DNA of 64,000 nucleotides. Origin: Plantactinospora sp. BC1. Lineage in GTDB: Bacteria; Actinomycetota; Actinomycetes; Mycobacteriales; Micromonosporaceae. Location of the stretch: the NCBI RefSeq assembly GCF_003030345.1, contig NZ_CP028158.1:2790001-2854000 (forward strand). Direction: 5' to 3'. Position 1 is the first letter of the stretch, and every line of letters starts with the position of its first letter. The notes beneath the pieces were generated by a model. It was not told the DNA's origin. It saw only the letters and a list, made by a program, of their open reading frames with translations, and did no database searches. This document shows positions 17,276 to 25,971 of this stretch, one piece after another. The position numbers and the translations under genes were made by a program.

Positions 17276-17653
17276 TCGAGGTCTCTCACTTCGTCCGTTC
17301 GGATGCGTCGCCAGGGTAGTCGGCGTACGCCAGATCGGTGTCCCCGTATCCGCCCGGCCCGTCGCCGCCGACGGGCCGGCGGGGATCGGCCGAACGGGCC
17401 GGGTCGGCGCCGACCGGCGCCCGGTCGGCGCTGCCACGGCGGTGCGGCGTTGCCCGTATCGACTCGACCGGGCAGGATCGCGGGCATGGTATTCGACGCG
17501 CGCGCCGGGGACAGATCCGGTAATCGGCCTCGTCGGGACGCCACGCGCCCCGCGCTGGCCCGCCGGCCCCGTACCGGCTCGCAGGGCACCGTCTCGCAGA
17601 GCATCGACCCGGGCCGGCCGGTGGCACCGGCCGGCGACACCGAACCGGTGACG
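17276..17653. other. divergent intergenic region between DUF4190 and SDR genes
   Basis: 378 bp that must hold two promoters. The SDR frame stays open far upstream, and an in-frame ATG at 17486 would add 56 Arg/Pro-rich residues of no known domain. I see no other gene. Confidence 0.5.
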
Positions 17654-18409
17654 ATGCGCCTGGACGGGCGGGTGGCGTTGGTCACCGGTGCCGGCAGTCC
17701 GGACGGAATCGGGTACGCGACGGCCCGCCGGCTCTGCGCGCTCGGTGCCCGGGTGGCGATCGTCTCGACCACCCGCCGCATCCACGATCGGGCCAGCGAG
17801 CTGGGCGCGACGGGCTTCGTCGCCGACCTGACCGACGAGGCCGAGGTCGGCGCGCTGGCGGACGCCATCGTCGAGCAGCTCGGCGAGGTCGAGGTACTGG
17901 TCAACAACGCCGGGCTGGCGAGCCGGGCCAGTCCGGAGGTGCTCCGGCCGGTCGCCCAGTTGAGCTACGACGAGTGGCACCGGGAGATCGAACGCAACCT
18001 GAGTACGGCGTTCCTGTGCAGCCGGGCGTTCAGCGGCGGCATGGCCGAGCGGGGCTGGGGTCGGATCGTCAACCTCGCCGCCACCGCCGGCCCGGTCAAC
18101 GCGCTGCCCACCGAGGCGGCGTACGCGGCCGCGAAGGCCGGCGTCGTCGGGCTGACCCGGGCACTGGCGATGGAGATGATCGCCGACGGGGTGACCGTCA
18201 ACGCGGTGGCGCCGGGGACGATCTACACGGCGGCGTCCACGATGGCCGAACTGAAGCAGGGGCTCGGTACCCCGGTCGGCCGCCCCGGCACCCCGGACGA
18301 GGTCGCCGCCGCGATCGCCTTCCTCTGCTCGCCGGCCGCCTCCTACATCACCGGCCAGATGCTGGTGGTGGACGGCGGCAACAGCGTGCGGGAGGCGGAG
18401 TACCGGTAG
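17654..18409 (+). CDS. SDR family oxidoreductase
   Basis: A 251-residue short-chain dehydrogenase/reductase. The Rossmann motif is [18 protein letters not shown] (about residues 9-26), with [10 protein letters not shown], the YAAAK catalytic Tyr/Lys, and the SDR C-terminus [15 protein letters not shown]. The residue where the catalytic Ser normally sits, 13 before the Tyr, is Thr (AATAGPVN). This could lower activity or reflect a variant active site. ATG 17654 ([14 protein letters not shown]) is the canonical start. Substrate is unknown; FabG-like overall. Confidence 0.9.
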   Translation: MRLDGRVALVTGAGSPDGIGYATARRLCALGARVAIVSTTRRIHDRASELGATGFVADLTDEAEVGALADAIVEQLGEVEVLVNNAGLASRASPEVLRPVAQLSYDEWHREIERNLSTAFLCSRAFSGGMAERGWGRIVNLAATAGPVNALPTEAAYAAAKAGVVGLTRALAMEMIADGVTVNAVAPGTIYTAASTMAELKQGLGTPVGRPGTPDEVAAAIAFLCSPAASYITGQMLVVDGGNSVREAEYR

Positions 18410-18481
18410 CCGGGTAGCCCCTCGGCACCGCCTCGGGCGTCCGGCGGTGCACCGTGCCGCCGGGACACCTCGCCCGACGGC

Positions 18482-19003
18482 TCAGTACGTGCCGCCGTTG
18501 CCCTCGGAGCCGGCCCAGCCCACCAGGGCGAGCCAGCCGCAGCAGGCGATCAGGTAGAGCGCGGTGAAGACGTAGCTGAGGATCAGTCCCCAGGTGGCCA
18601 ACTGGCCGCCCTGTTCGCCGGTGCGCCGGATCTGGCGCCGGGCCAGGTGCCCGAGCACGATGCCGGCCGGCGCGAAGACGAAGGCGAAGACCAGGGAGAG
18701 GATCGCCAGCAGGTTGATCCCGGACTGCCCGCCCGGCTGACCGTAGTAGCCGGGCTCGCCCCTGGTACCGGGCTGCCCCGGCTGACCGTAGTAGCCGGGC
18801 TGCTCCTGGTAGCCGTACTGGCCGGGTTGGCCGTAGTAGCCGGGCTGGTCCGGTTGCCCGGGTTGGCCGTAGTAGCCGGGTTGGTCGGGTTGGCCCGGGT
18901 AGCCGTACTGGCCGGGCTGGTCGGGGCGGTCACCGAAGCCGGGCGGGGGCTGCGCCGGACGTCCGTGCGGATCCTGCGGCTCACCCGGCTCTGGGTTGCT
19001 CAT
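18482..19003 (-). CDS. DUF4190-like membrane protein with YYGQPGQ repeat leader
   Basis: A 173-residue protein, the third of its kind in 3 kb. The first 95 residues are built from repeats such as [13 protein letters not shown]. They are followed by two membrane segments ([25 protein letters not shown]; loop [33 protein letters not shown]). ATG 19003 has a GGAGGGGAA Shine-Dalgarno. An upstream in-frame start at 19075 would run into the repeat-rich spacer. Role unknown; the Tyr/Gln/Gly repeat resembles condensate- or envelope-associated tails. Confidence 0.85.
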   Translation of the reverse strand: MSNPEPGEPQDPHGRPAQPPPGFGDRPDQPGQYGYPGQPDQPGYYGQPGQPDQPGYYGQPGQYGYQEQPGYYGQPGQPGTRGEPGYYGQPGGQSGINLLAILSLVFAFVFAPAGIVLGHLARRQIRRTGEQGGQLATWGLILSYVFTALYLIACCGWLALVGWAGSEGNGGTY

Positions 19004-19083
19004 CGCATTCCCCTCCTCACCCGGCAACGCTACCGGTCGAGGCGGCCTTTGCGGCGAATGCCCGGAATGATGCACCCGTGGGT

Positions 19084-19203
19084 GCGGAGACGCCCCGAGT
19101 TCCGGTGGCGGAGACGCGCCGAGTTCCGGCGGCGGAGACGCGCGGAGTTGCGGTGGTGGAGACGCGTCGAGTTCCGGCGGCGGAGACGCGCGGAGTTCCG
19201 GCG
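19084..19203. repeat. five 24-bp tandem repeats in the spacer before the DUF4190-like gene
   Basis: Five contiguous 24-bp units (GCGGAGACGCGCCGAGTTCC plus four bases) with few changes fill the 204-bp gap between two minus-strand genes. A plus-strand frame reads them as an octapeptide, but it runs antisense to the CoA-binding gene and looks spurious. Confidence 0.9.
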
Positions 19204-19207
19204 GCGG

Positions 19208-19615
19208 TCAGCTGCGCCGGGAGAGTCCGCCGGTGGCGCGTTCCACCGCCAGGCAGCGGTCCTCGACGTAGTCGATGCCGGCCTCCTCGGCGATCCGCCG
19301 GGCCTCGGCCGAGACGATGCCGAGTTGCAGCCAGACCGCCGGGGCGCCGATCGCGACCGCCTCGCGGACCACCTGCACGGCGTCCTCGGCCGGCCGGAAC
19401 ACGTCGACCAGGTCGACCGGGTGCGGGATCTCGGCCAGCGAGCGGTAGACCCGCTCGCCGAAGAGTTCGTCCGCCACCGGGTTGACCGGGATGATCCGCC
19501 AGCCGTACCGCTGCATCAGCGCCGGGACGCTGTGGGACGGCTTGCCGGGGTCGCGGGACGCCCCGACCACGGCGATCACCCCGGCCTCGGCCAGGATCTG
19601 CTGAGGGCTACGCAC
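19208..19615 (-). CDS. CoA-binding domain protein (YccU-like)
   Basis: A 135-residue single-domain Rossmann protein of the CoA_binding_2 family: VIAVVGASRDPGKPSHSVP (dinucleotide/CoA loop), YGWRIIPVNPVADELFGERVY, LVDVFRPAEDA, AVWLQLGIVSAEAR, and the family C-terminus VEDRCLAVE. Function in bacteria is not settled; CoA or NAD binding is assumed from the fold. GTG 19615. It is separated by 60 bp from the upstream radical SAM gene on the same strand. Confidence 0.9.
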   Translation of the reverse strand: MRSPQQILAEAGVIAVVGASRDPGKPSHSVPALMQRYGWRIIPVNPVADELFGERVYRSLAEIPHPVDLVDVFRPAEDAVQVVREAVAIGAPAVWLQLGIVSAEARRIAEEAGIDYVEDRCLAVERATGGLSRRS

Positions 19616-19675
19616 CCCGCGACTCTAGCTCGGCTCCGGTGTGGCCGGCTCGGCCCGAATCCACCATGCGCACCG

Positions 19676-21214
19676 TCAGAGCAGGGTGAGCTGCTCGACG
19701 GCGGGCGTCGGTGCGGGTGCCGGCACCTGGCGGGCCTCGCCCGGCTCGGAGCGGTGCAGGCCGTGGCGCCGGGCCGCCATCCGGACCCGGGCGGTCAGCT
19801 CGCGCTGGTATGCCTGAGGCAGGTAGGAGCCCCGGCCGTAGAGGCTCCGGTAGCGCGGCACCAGCTGCGGAAACTCCCGGCCGAGCCAGCTCGCGTACCA
19901 CTCCCGGGCACCGGGGCGCAGGTGCAGCGGCAACGGGGTGACGCTCACCGCGCCGGCCGCCGCGATCGCCGCCACCGTCTCCTCGATGGACTCGTCGCTG
20001 TCGGTCAGCCCCGGCAGGATCGGGGCCATCAGCACCCCGACCGGAAAGCCGGCGTCGGTCAGCCGGCGTACCACGTCGAGCCGGCGTCGCGGGCTGGGTG
20101 TGCCCGACTCGACGGCACGCCACATCCGCTCGTCGACGAAGCCGACCGACATCGAGATGCCGACCCGGGTGACGGTGGCCGCCTCCTGGAGCAGCGGCAG
20201 GTCGCGCAGGATCAGGGTGCCCTTGGTCAGGATCGAGAACGGGTTGGCGAAGTCGCGCAGGGCCGTCAGGATCGGCGGCATCAGCCGGTAGCGCCCCTCG
20301 GCCCGCTGGTAGCAGTCGACGTTGGTGCCCATCGCGACGTGCTCGCCCGACCACTTCGGTGCCGCCAGCTCGCGGCGGACCAGCTCGCCCGCGTTGACCT
20401 TGACCACCACCTTGCTGTCGAAGTCGCGTCCCGGGTCCAGGTCGAGATAGGTGTGGGTGCCGCGGGCGAAGCAGTTGTGGCTGACCACGCCGTTGGCGAC
20501 GAAGTCGCCGGTGCCGGTGGTGATGTCGTAGAGCTGGAGATCCTGGTTGAGCGGCTCGATGCGGCGGATCCGCAGCACCGCCCGGCCGCCGAGGATGGTC
20601 CCGTCGAGGCCGCCGGCCGGGAGGTCGGAGGGGCCCGGCGTGGCCCGACCGGTGCCGACCAGGCTGTCGGTGATCGCCAGATAGGGCCGGGGCGGCTCGC
20701 CGGGCGGTGCGCCGACCACGTGCTTCCAGCCGCGCGGGGTGAGGAAGCGGTGGTCGCCGCTGGCGGTCAGCTCGGTGCCGTCGGCCAGCACGATCCGGTA
20801 TGCCGGCTTCACCGTCGACCAGTGCGCCAGCACCTCGGTCCGGACGTAGCGCCGGTGGTTGCCCTGGGCGACGGTGCCGTAGATCTGGTCGCCGATCCGC
20901 AGCTCGGAAAGGGGTCGGGTGCGCCCGTCGGCGAGCAGGATCGCGGTGTCGCCGGCCAGGCAGTAGGCGCAGGCGTGGCTGCACCCCCGGTAGGGGTTGA
21001 TCGTCCACTGGAACGGCACCCGGGAGGCACCTGGCACCCGGTTGATGATCGACTTGGCGTGCACCTCGTAGAAGGTCATGCCGGCGAAGTCGGGGGTGTC
21101 GAAGGTGCGGACGGTCGCGCCGGGCAGCGCCAGCGGCAGGGGTGGAGCCGCTGGCGCTGCCCCCGGTGGGGGCCCGCTGTCGGGGGGAGCCGACCTCAGG
21201 TTTTCCCAGCGCAT
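19676..21214 (-). CDS. Rv2578c-family radical SAM protein interrupted by an intein
   Basis: A 512-residue precursor; removing the 163-residue intein leaves a 349-residue extein. The extein has the radical SAM CxxxCxxC cluster in RGCSHACAY|C, then ARGTHTYLDLDPGRDF, LTKGTLILRDLPLL and SVGFVDERMWRAVE. It matches the Rv2578c family (SPL-like radical SAM proteins of unknown substrate). The intein interrupts the third cluster Cys, so no Fe-S cluster can form before splicing. ATG 21214 (MRWENLR) is chosen as family-like; the region upstream is AT-richer and no clear Shine-Dalgarno is seen. Residues 480-512 form a variable tail. Confidence 0.92.
   Translation of the reverse strand: MRWENLRSAPPDSGPPPGAAPAAPPLPLALPGATVRTFDTPDFAGMTFYEVHAKSIINRVPGASRVPFQWTINPYRGCSHACAYCLAGDTAILLADGRTRPLSELRIGDQIYGTVAQGNHRRYVRTEVLAHWSTVKPAYRIVLADGTELTASGDHRFLTPRGWKHVVGAPPGEPPRPYLAITDSLVGTGRATPGPSDLPAGGLDGTILGGRAVLRIRRIEPLNQDLQLYDITTGTGDFVANGVVSHNCFARGTHTYLDLDPGRDFDSKVVVKVNAGELVRRELAAPKWSGEHVAMGTNVDCYQRAEGRYRLMPPILTALRDFANPFSILTKGTLILRDLPLLQEAATVTRVGISMSVGFVDERMWRAVESGTPSPRRRLDVVRRLTDAGFPVGVLMAPILPGLTDSDESIEETVAAIAAAGAVSVTPLPLHLRPGAREWYASWLGREFPQLVPRYRSLYGRGSYLPQAYQRELTARVRMAARRHGLHRSEPGEARQVPAPAPTPAVEQLTLL
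20474..20962 (-). other. mini-intein (about 163 aa, no homing endonuclease) in the radical SAM protein
   Basis: Starts at Cys (CLAGDTAILLADG, block A), has block B TASGDHRFLT with the conserved Thr and His, block F LYDITTGTGDFVANG and block G VVSHN, and is followed by Cys+1 (CFARGTH). All splicing residues (Cys1, block B TxxH, penultimate His, terminal Asn, Cys+1) are present, so it should be active. There is no LAGLIDADG endonuclease, only a 50-residue linker. Inteins at this site are, to my knowledge, a recognised variant of the family. Confidence 0.93.
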
Positions 21215-21314
21215 GGCCATTATTCGAACATACGTACGACGCCCGACGCAACTCGCCACGCGGCGGCGCCGACGACCCCGGCGCCGCCGGAGTCAGTCGA
21301 CCGGGGACCTGCGG

Positions 21315-22343
21315 CTACCGGCCGTCGGGGGGCGGGGCACTGCTCTCCCGGCGGACCAGTTCCGCGGCGACGTGTTCGATCTGCGGGGTGTTCAGCGGCT
21401 CGGGCGGTTGCAGCGCGAGGGTCATCGCCCGGGCGCCCATGTCGGCCAGGGGCAGCCGGATCGTGGTGAGCGCGGGCGTCACGTCCCGGGCGATCGGCAT
21501 GTCGTCGAAGCCCACCACGCTGATCCGGCCCGGTACGTCGATGCCCCGGGACCGCAGCAGCGCGAGGGCGCCGATCGCCATCGAGTCGTTCAGCGCGACG
21601 ATCGCGGTGACCTCGGGATGGGTCTCCAGCAGTGTGGCGGTAGCGGTGGCGCCGCCCGAGCGGTCGAAGTCGGCGTAGACGATCTGCCGGGTGGTGAGCT
21701 TCTGGCCGTGCTCCCGGGCGGCCCGGCGCAGCCCGGCGAGCCGGTCGGTGGTGGTGGTGAGGTGTCGCGGCCCGGCGACGACGCCGATCCGGGTGTGTCC
21801 GAGGCCGTAGAGTTCGGCGCCGATCAGGTGCCCGCCGGCCTCGTTGGCCGGGATGACGGCGTGCCCGCTGTGCTCGTGCCGGCCGATCACCGCGACGTGC
21901 CCGCCGGTGGACTGGTAGACCCGCAGCTTGGCGTCGAGCGTGTTGGTGAACTGCTCGTCGTGGTAGCCCGAGCCGGCCAGGATGATCGCGGCGGCCTGGT
22001 TGGCCCGGAGCAGCTCGACGTACTCCAGTTCCTTGTCCGGGTCGCGGTAGGTGTTGCAGATGATGACCAGCCGGCCGTGCTCGGTGGCGACCCGTTGCAG
22101 CCCCCGGGTGATCTCCGCGAAGTACGGGTCGGAGACGTCGTGCACGATCACGCCGACCGCGCTGCGGTGGTTGCGGGCGAGCTGCTGGGCGTGCGCGTTG
22201 GGGACGTACTGCAACTCCTCGACCGCCGCGAGCACCCGCTCGCGGAGCGCGTCGGTCACCGGCTTCGGACTGCCGTTGATGATTCTCGACGCGGTGGCGG
22301 GTGACACGCCGGCCCGCCGCGCGACATCCGCCAGAGTGGCCAT
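21315..22343 (-). CDS. LacI family transcriptional regulator
   Basis: A 342-residue regulator. The N-terminal HTH is MATLADVARRAGVSPATASR followed by the hinge helix (YVPNAHAQQLARNHR), then a periplasmic-binding-protein-like sugar-binding domain (VGVIVHDVSDPYFAEITRG, GHTRIGVVAG, VVGFDDMPIA). It is divergent from the Gfo/Idh oxidoreductase operon with a LacI-type operator between them. Autoregulation and control of that operon by a sugar or polyol is the natural inference. ATG 22343 places the HTH at the very N-terminus. Confidence 0.94.
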   Translation of the reverse strand: MATLADVARRAGVSPATASRIINGSPKPVTDALRERVLAAVEELQYVPNAHAQQLARNHRSAVGVIVHDVSDPYFAEITRGLQRVATEHGRLVIICNTYRDPDKELEYVELLRANQAAAIILAGSGYHDEQFTNTLDAKLRVYQSTGGHVAVIGRHEHSGHAVIPANEAGGHLIGAELYGLGHTRIGVVAGPRHLTTTTDRLAGLRRAAREHGQKLTTRQIVYADFDRSGGATATATLLETHPEVTAIVALNDSMAIGALALLRSRGIDVPGRISVVGFDDMPIARDVTPALTTIRLPLADMGARAMTLALQPPEPLNTPQIEHVAAELVRRESSAPPPDGR

Positions 22344-22646
22344 CGACCCGTTCCCTCCCCGACCGCCCGGTGGCGGGTTGCAGGTGAGGATATCGCGGCG
22401 GCGTCGCGGCCATTCACGGCCGTCGCGGGCCGGTGACCCCGGCGGCTGGAGATCACCGCCGGTGCCGGGAGGCTCTTGCCCGAATCGGAACGGAGTCGGT
22501 AGCGTAATCGGGAAAGCGCTTACCGACGTACGGCGTGCTCCACCGCGACCATCGCGCGCCAGGACGAACCCCCACCGCACCACACGTACCCCCGCGCGCT
22601 CGACGAGTGGCACCCGCGGATCAGCCAGCCTGAGGAGGCGACGTAC
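22344..22646. other. divergent promoter region of lacI-type regulator and oxidoreductase operon
   Basis: 303 bp between divergent starts. It contains the operator at 22511-22524 and the GAGGAGG Shine-Dalgarno of the oxidoreductase. No other gene is visible. Confidence 0.6.
22511..22524. promoter_or_regulatory. LacI-family operator
   Basis: GGAAAGCGCTTACC, centred on the palindrome AAGCGCTT (22514-22521) with the central CG step typical of LacI/GalR sites. It lies in the shared control region of the LacI regulator and the sugar operon. Confidence 0.8.
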
Positions 22647-23825
22647 ATGGGCCGCACCACGATCGGCATCGTGCTCAACGGCGTGACCGGCCGGATGGGC
22701 TACCGGCAGCACCTGGTCCGATCACTGCTCGCCATCCGGGAGCAGGGCGGGCTGGCGCTGCCCGACGGCCGCCGGCTCTGGCCCGAACCGATCCTGGTCG
22801 GGCGCAGCGAGGCCAAGCTCCAGGAGATCGCCCAGCGGCACGGGCTGACCGAGTGGACCACCGACCTGCCCGCCGCGCTGGCCCGCCCGGACGTGCAGAT
22901 CTACTTCGACTCCCAGGTCACCGCCCAGCGGGAGAAGGCGCTGAAGCTGGCGATCGAGGCCGGCAAGCACATCTACACCGAGAAGCCGACCGCCGAGGAC
23001 CTCGCCGGGGCGATCGAGCTGGCCCGGCTGGCCGACGCCGCCGGCATCAAGCACGGCGTGGTGCAGGACAAGCTCTTCCTGCCCGGCCTGCGCAAGCTCG
23101 ACCGGCTGGTGAAGGGCGGCTTCTTCGGCCGCATCCTCTCGGTACGCGGCGAGTTCGGCTACTGGGTCTTCGAGGGCGACTGGCAGGCGGCGCAGCGACC
23201 GTCCTGGAACTACCGGGCCGCCGACGGGGGCGGCATCACGGTCGACATGTTCCCGCACTGGCACTACGTGCTGGAGCAGATCTTCGGCCGGGTCGCCGCG
23301 GTGACGGCGCACGTCACCACGCACATCCCGCACCGCTGGGACGAGGCCGGCGAGCGCTACGACGCCACCGCCGACGACGCGGCCTACGGCATCTTCGAGA
23401 TCGAGCGGCCGGGGCAGTCGGGCCGGATCGTGGCCCAGATCAACTCCTCCTGGTCGGTCCGGGTCTACCGGGACGAGCTGGTCGAGTTCCAGGTCGACGG
23501 CACGGAGGGCAGCGCGGTGGCCGGGCTGCGCAACTGCCGGATCCAGCACCGGGCGACCACGCCGAAGCCGGTGTGGAACCCGGACCTGCCGGCGACCGAG
23601 GACTTCCGGTCACAGTGGCAGGTCGTGCCGGACAACGAGGAGTTCGACAACGGCTTCAAGGCGCAGTGGGAGCTGTTCCTCCGGCACGTGGTCGTCGACG
23701 AACCGTACGGCTGGGACCTCTGGGCGGGCGCCCGGGGCGTACAGCTCGCCGAGCTGGGGCTCGCCTCCGCCCGGGACGGCCGGCGGATCGAGATCCCGGA
23801 CCTCGACGGCGAGCCCGCCCGATGA
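22647..23825 (+). CDS. Gfo/Idh/MocA family oxidoreductase
   Basis: A 392-residue NAD(P)-dependent sugar or polyol dehydrogenase. The N-terminal Rossmann domain is TIGIVLNGVTGRMGYRQH, with the family EKP motif in HIYTEKPTAEDL (about residue 112). The C-terminal GFO/IDH/MocA domain contains GGGITVDMFPHWHYVLEQ with likely catalytic Asp/His. It opens an operon with the sugar isomerase gene (4-bp overlap) and is divergent from the LacI regulator. Likely role is catabolism of a rare sugar or inositol-like compound; the exact substrate is not readable. Confidence 0.93.
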   Translation: MGRTTIGIVLNGVTGRMGYRQHLVRSLLAIREQGGLALPDGRRLWPEPILVGRSEAKLQEIAQRHGLTEWTTDLPAALARPDVQIYFDSQVTAQREKALKLAIEAGKHIYTEKPTAEDLAGAIELARLADAAGIKHGVVQDKLFLPGLRKLDRLVKGGFFGRILSVRGEFGYWVFEGDWQAAQRPSWNYRAADGGGITVDMFPHWHYVLEQIFGRVAAVTAHVTTHIPHRWDEAGERYDATADDAAYGIFEIERPGQSGRIVAQINSSWSVRVYRDELVEFQVDGTEGSAVAGLRNCRIQHRATTPKPVWNPDLPATEDFRSQWQVVPDNEEFDNGFKAQWELFLRHVVVDEPYGWDLWAGARGVQLAELGLASARDGRRIEIPDLDGEPAR

Positions 23826-24637
23826 GTACCGTGCGGGAACGGTTCTCGTTCAACCAGGCCACCGCCAAGTACTGGCCGATTCCCGAGCTGGTCGACGGCT
23901 GCCTGGCGACCGGGGTGACCCAGGTCGGGCTCTGGCGGGAGGAGACCCTCGCGCACGGCCTGGAGAAGACCGCCACGCTGATGCGCGACTCCGGGCTCGC
24001 GGTCACCTCGCTGTGCCGGGGTGGTTTCTTCCAGACCCCCGACTGGTACGACGAGAACCGCCGGGCGATCGACGAGGCCGCCACCCTCGGGGCGCCGGTG
24101 CTGGTGCTGGTCTCCGGCGGCCTGCCGGACGGCAGCCGGGACGTGGACGCGGCCCGGGCGCACGTCGGCGAGGCGATCGGCGAGCTGGTGCCGCACGCCC
24201 GCGCCGCCGGGGTACGGCTGGCGATCGAGCCGCTGCACCCGATGTACTGCTCGGACCGCTGCGTGGTGTCCAGCCTCGGTCAGGCGCTGGACCTGGCCGC
24301 GCCGCATCCGGCCGAGACGGTCGGTGTCGTGGTGGACACCTACCACATCTGGTGGGACGACCAGGTCTGGGCGCAGATCGACCGGGCCGGCCGGGAGGAG
24401 CGGATCGCCTGCTTCCAGGTCGCGGACTGGGCGACCCCGCTGCCCGAGGGGGTGCTGCTCGGTCGCGCCCTGCCCGGCGACGGCTGTGTGGAACTGCGCC
24501 GGTTCCGGGAGGCGGTGGAGGCCGCCGGCTACCGGGGGCCGATCGAGGTCGAGGTCTTCAACGCCGAGGTCTGGGCCCGGCCGGGCCAGGAGATCCTGGA
24601 CCGCACCCTGTCGGGTTACCTCGCCCACGTGGATTAG
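23822..24637 (+). CDS. sugar phosphate isomerase/epimerase (AP endonuclease 2-like TIM barrel)
   Basis: A 271-residue xylose-isomerase-like TIM barrel: RFSFNQATAKYWPIPELVDG, VTSLCRGGFFQT, VRLAIEPLHPMYCSDRC (metal Glu and His), VVVDTYHIWWDD (metal Asp/His), CFQVADW and PIEVEVFNAEVW. These supply the Glu-Asp-His-Glu metal site of the family. ATG 23822 overlaps the previous stop by 4 bp, so the enzyme is translationally coupled to the oxidoreductase. The two enzymes probably act in sequence on one sugar. Confidence 0.93.
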   Translation: MSTVRERFSFNQATAKYWPIPELVDGCLATGVTQVGLWREETLAHGLEKTATLMRDSGLAVTSLCRGGFFQTPDWYDENRRAIDEAATLGAPVLVLVSGGLPDGSRDVDAARAHVGEAIGELVPHARAAGVRLAIEPLHPMYCSDRCVVSSLGQALDLAAPHPAETVGVVVDTYHIWWDDQVWAQIDRAGREERIACFQVADWATPLPEGVLLGRALPGDGCVELRRFREAVEAAGYRGPIEVEVFNAEVWARPGQEILDRTLSGYLAHVD

Positions 24638-24670
24638 CCGGCGCCGCCGTCGGCGGGGGAGACTGGTCCC

Positions 24671-25114
24671 ATGGACCAGCCCACCTTCGTGTACGACGGC
24701 GACTGCGCCTTCTGCACCACCTGCGCCGAGTTCATCGGCCGGCGGATTCCGACCGGGGCCAGGGTGGTGCCCTGGCAGTTCGCCGACCTCGACGCGCTCG
24801 GGCTGACCGTCGACCAGTGCGAGGAGGCGGTCTGGTGGGTCGGCACCGACGGCGTACGCGCCGCCGGCCCGGACGCGATCGCCCGGCTGCTCGGCGCGAG
24901 CCGCCCCGGCTGGCGGCTGCTCGGCGCCGGCCTGCGGCTGCCTCCGGTGCGTCTGCTCGCCTGGCCGGCGTACCGCTGGGTGGCCCGCAACCGGCACCGC
25001 CTGCCGGGCGGTACGGCGGCCTGCTCGCTGCCGCAGGCGACCCGGGACCGGCTCTACGGTACGGCCGGCGACCGCGCAGCGGGCGGCTCCGCCGGGACCG
25101 CCTCGGCGTCCTGA
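24671..25114 (+). CDS. thiol-disulfide oxidoreductase DCC family (DUF393)
   Basis: A 147-residue protein with the family signature YDGDCAFCTTC (Cys12 and Cys15 form the CxxC, with DGDC before it), then VVPWQFADLDALGL, ARLLGASRPGWRLLGAG and YRWVARNRHRLPG. DCC proteins have a predicted thioredoxin-like fold and often pair with HTTM/vitamin-K-carboxylase-like membrane proteins, as here. Its last 20 codons run antisense to the 3' end of the HTTM gene (61-bp overlap). It is 33 bp downstream of the isomerase and may be co-transcribed. Confidence 0.92.
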   Translation: MDQPTFVYDGDCAFCTTCAEFIGRRIPTGARVVPWQFADLDALGLTVDQCEEAVWWVGTDGVRAAGPDAIARLLGASRPGWRLLGAGLRLPPVRLLAWPAYRWVARNRHRLPGGTAACSLPQATRDRLYGTAGDRAAGGSAGTASAS

Positions 25115-25971
25115 CCGCCTCGGCGGGTCAGCCGGCGCAGCCGTTCGACCGGGCGGAGCCGCTCCAGCGCCAGGAAGCTGGTCATCGCCACCAGGTGCGG
25201 GGCGAACGAGATGGTGATGGTGGCGATGGTGACCAGGTGGAACGAGTAGAAGAACGCCACCACGGCCTGTCGCCAGCGCGGTGACACCACGAAGACCAGC
25301 GGGCTGAGCAGCTCGAACGCGATGATCCCGAACTGTGCCGCGATCAGCAGGTACGGCACCTGGGCGATCAGGTCGGCCAGCTCGGTGCCGCGCCGGATGA
25401 TGGCCCGGGCGAGTACCGAACCGGTCATCCACTCCAGTCCGCCGAACCGGAGCTTGGCCCAGGCGGCCAGGAAATAGGTGCAGACCACGGCGATCTGGGT
25501 GACCCGCAACGCCCAGCCGGCCGCCTCGCTGGCGGTGCGGTCCCCGTGCCGGGCCCGGCCCACTGTCGGCAGCACGGCCAGCGCCACCAGGAAGGCGAAC
25601 CGGTCGTGGTCCACCTTCCCGTAGCTCATCGCGATGACCATCCACTCGAAATAGAGCACGAAGACGGCCCAGCCGAGTGCCCGGGGCGCCCGTCCGGTCG
25701 CGGCGGCGAGGGCGAGCAGCAGCAGCGCCCAGAAGACGAGGTTGACCAGCAGCGGGGTCGGGGTCGGCAGCGGGAGCAGCCGGCCGACGAAGAGCGGCTG
25801 GTAGAGCTCGCCGGGGATGCTGGCCTTGTCGCGGATCCAGGGCGTGAAGACCAGCAGGTCCGCGGCGACGAAAAGGTAGACCAGGGTACGGAAGGCGGCG
25901 ACCCGGGCCCGGGGTACCGGTTCGGTCAGCCAGCCGGAGACGGCGGCGCCGATCCGTCTCGACGCGTTCAC
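25054..25971 (-). CDS. HTTM domain membrane protein
   Basis: A 305-residue integral membrane protein of the HTTM (horizontally transferred transmembrane, vitamin-K-dependent carboxylase-like) family. It has about eight membrane segments, e.g. TLVYLFVAADLLVF, LVFWALLLLALAAATG and VVCTYFLAAWAKLRFGGLEW. Family landmarks are FVLYFEWMVIAMSYGK and the basic DHDRFAF stretch. GTG 25971 overlaps the stop of the upstream small gene by 4 bp (GTGA); an earlier GTG at 25983 is less likely. The pairing with DCC suggests redox or sulfhydryl chemistry at the membrane. Confidence 0.9.
   Translation of the reverse strand: MNASRRIGAAVSGWLTEPVPRARVAAFRTLVYLFVAADLLVFTPWIRDKASIPGELYQPLFVGRLLPLPTPTPLLVNLVFWALLLLALAAATGRAPRALGWAVFVLYFEWMVIAMSYGKVDHDRFAFLVALAVLPTVGRARHGDRTASEAAGWALRVTQIAVVCTYFLAAWAKLRFGGLEWMTGSVLARAIIRRGTELADLIAQVPYLLIAAQFGIIAFELLSPLVFVVSPRWRQAVVAFFYSFHLVTIATITISFAPHLVAMTSFLALERLRPVERLRRLTRRGGQDAEAVPAEPPAARSPAVP

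Noticed and set aside
19078-19485. Plus-strand gene encoding octapeptide repeats
   Set aside because: Half of it is antisense to the CoA-binding protein, and the other half is only the 24-bp repeat array.
18647-21469. 940-codon plus-strand open frame
   Set aside because: It runs antisense to the DUF4190-like, CoA-binding and radical SAM genes; it is Arg/Gly/Val-rich with no domain. Long antisense frames are expected at this GC content.
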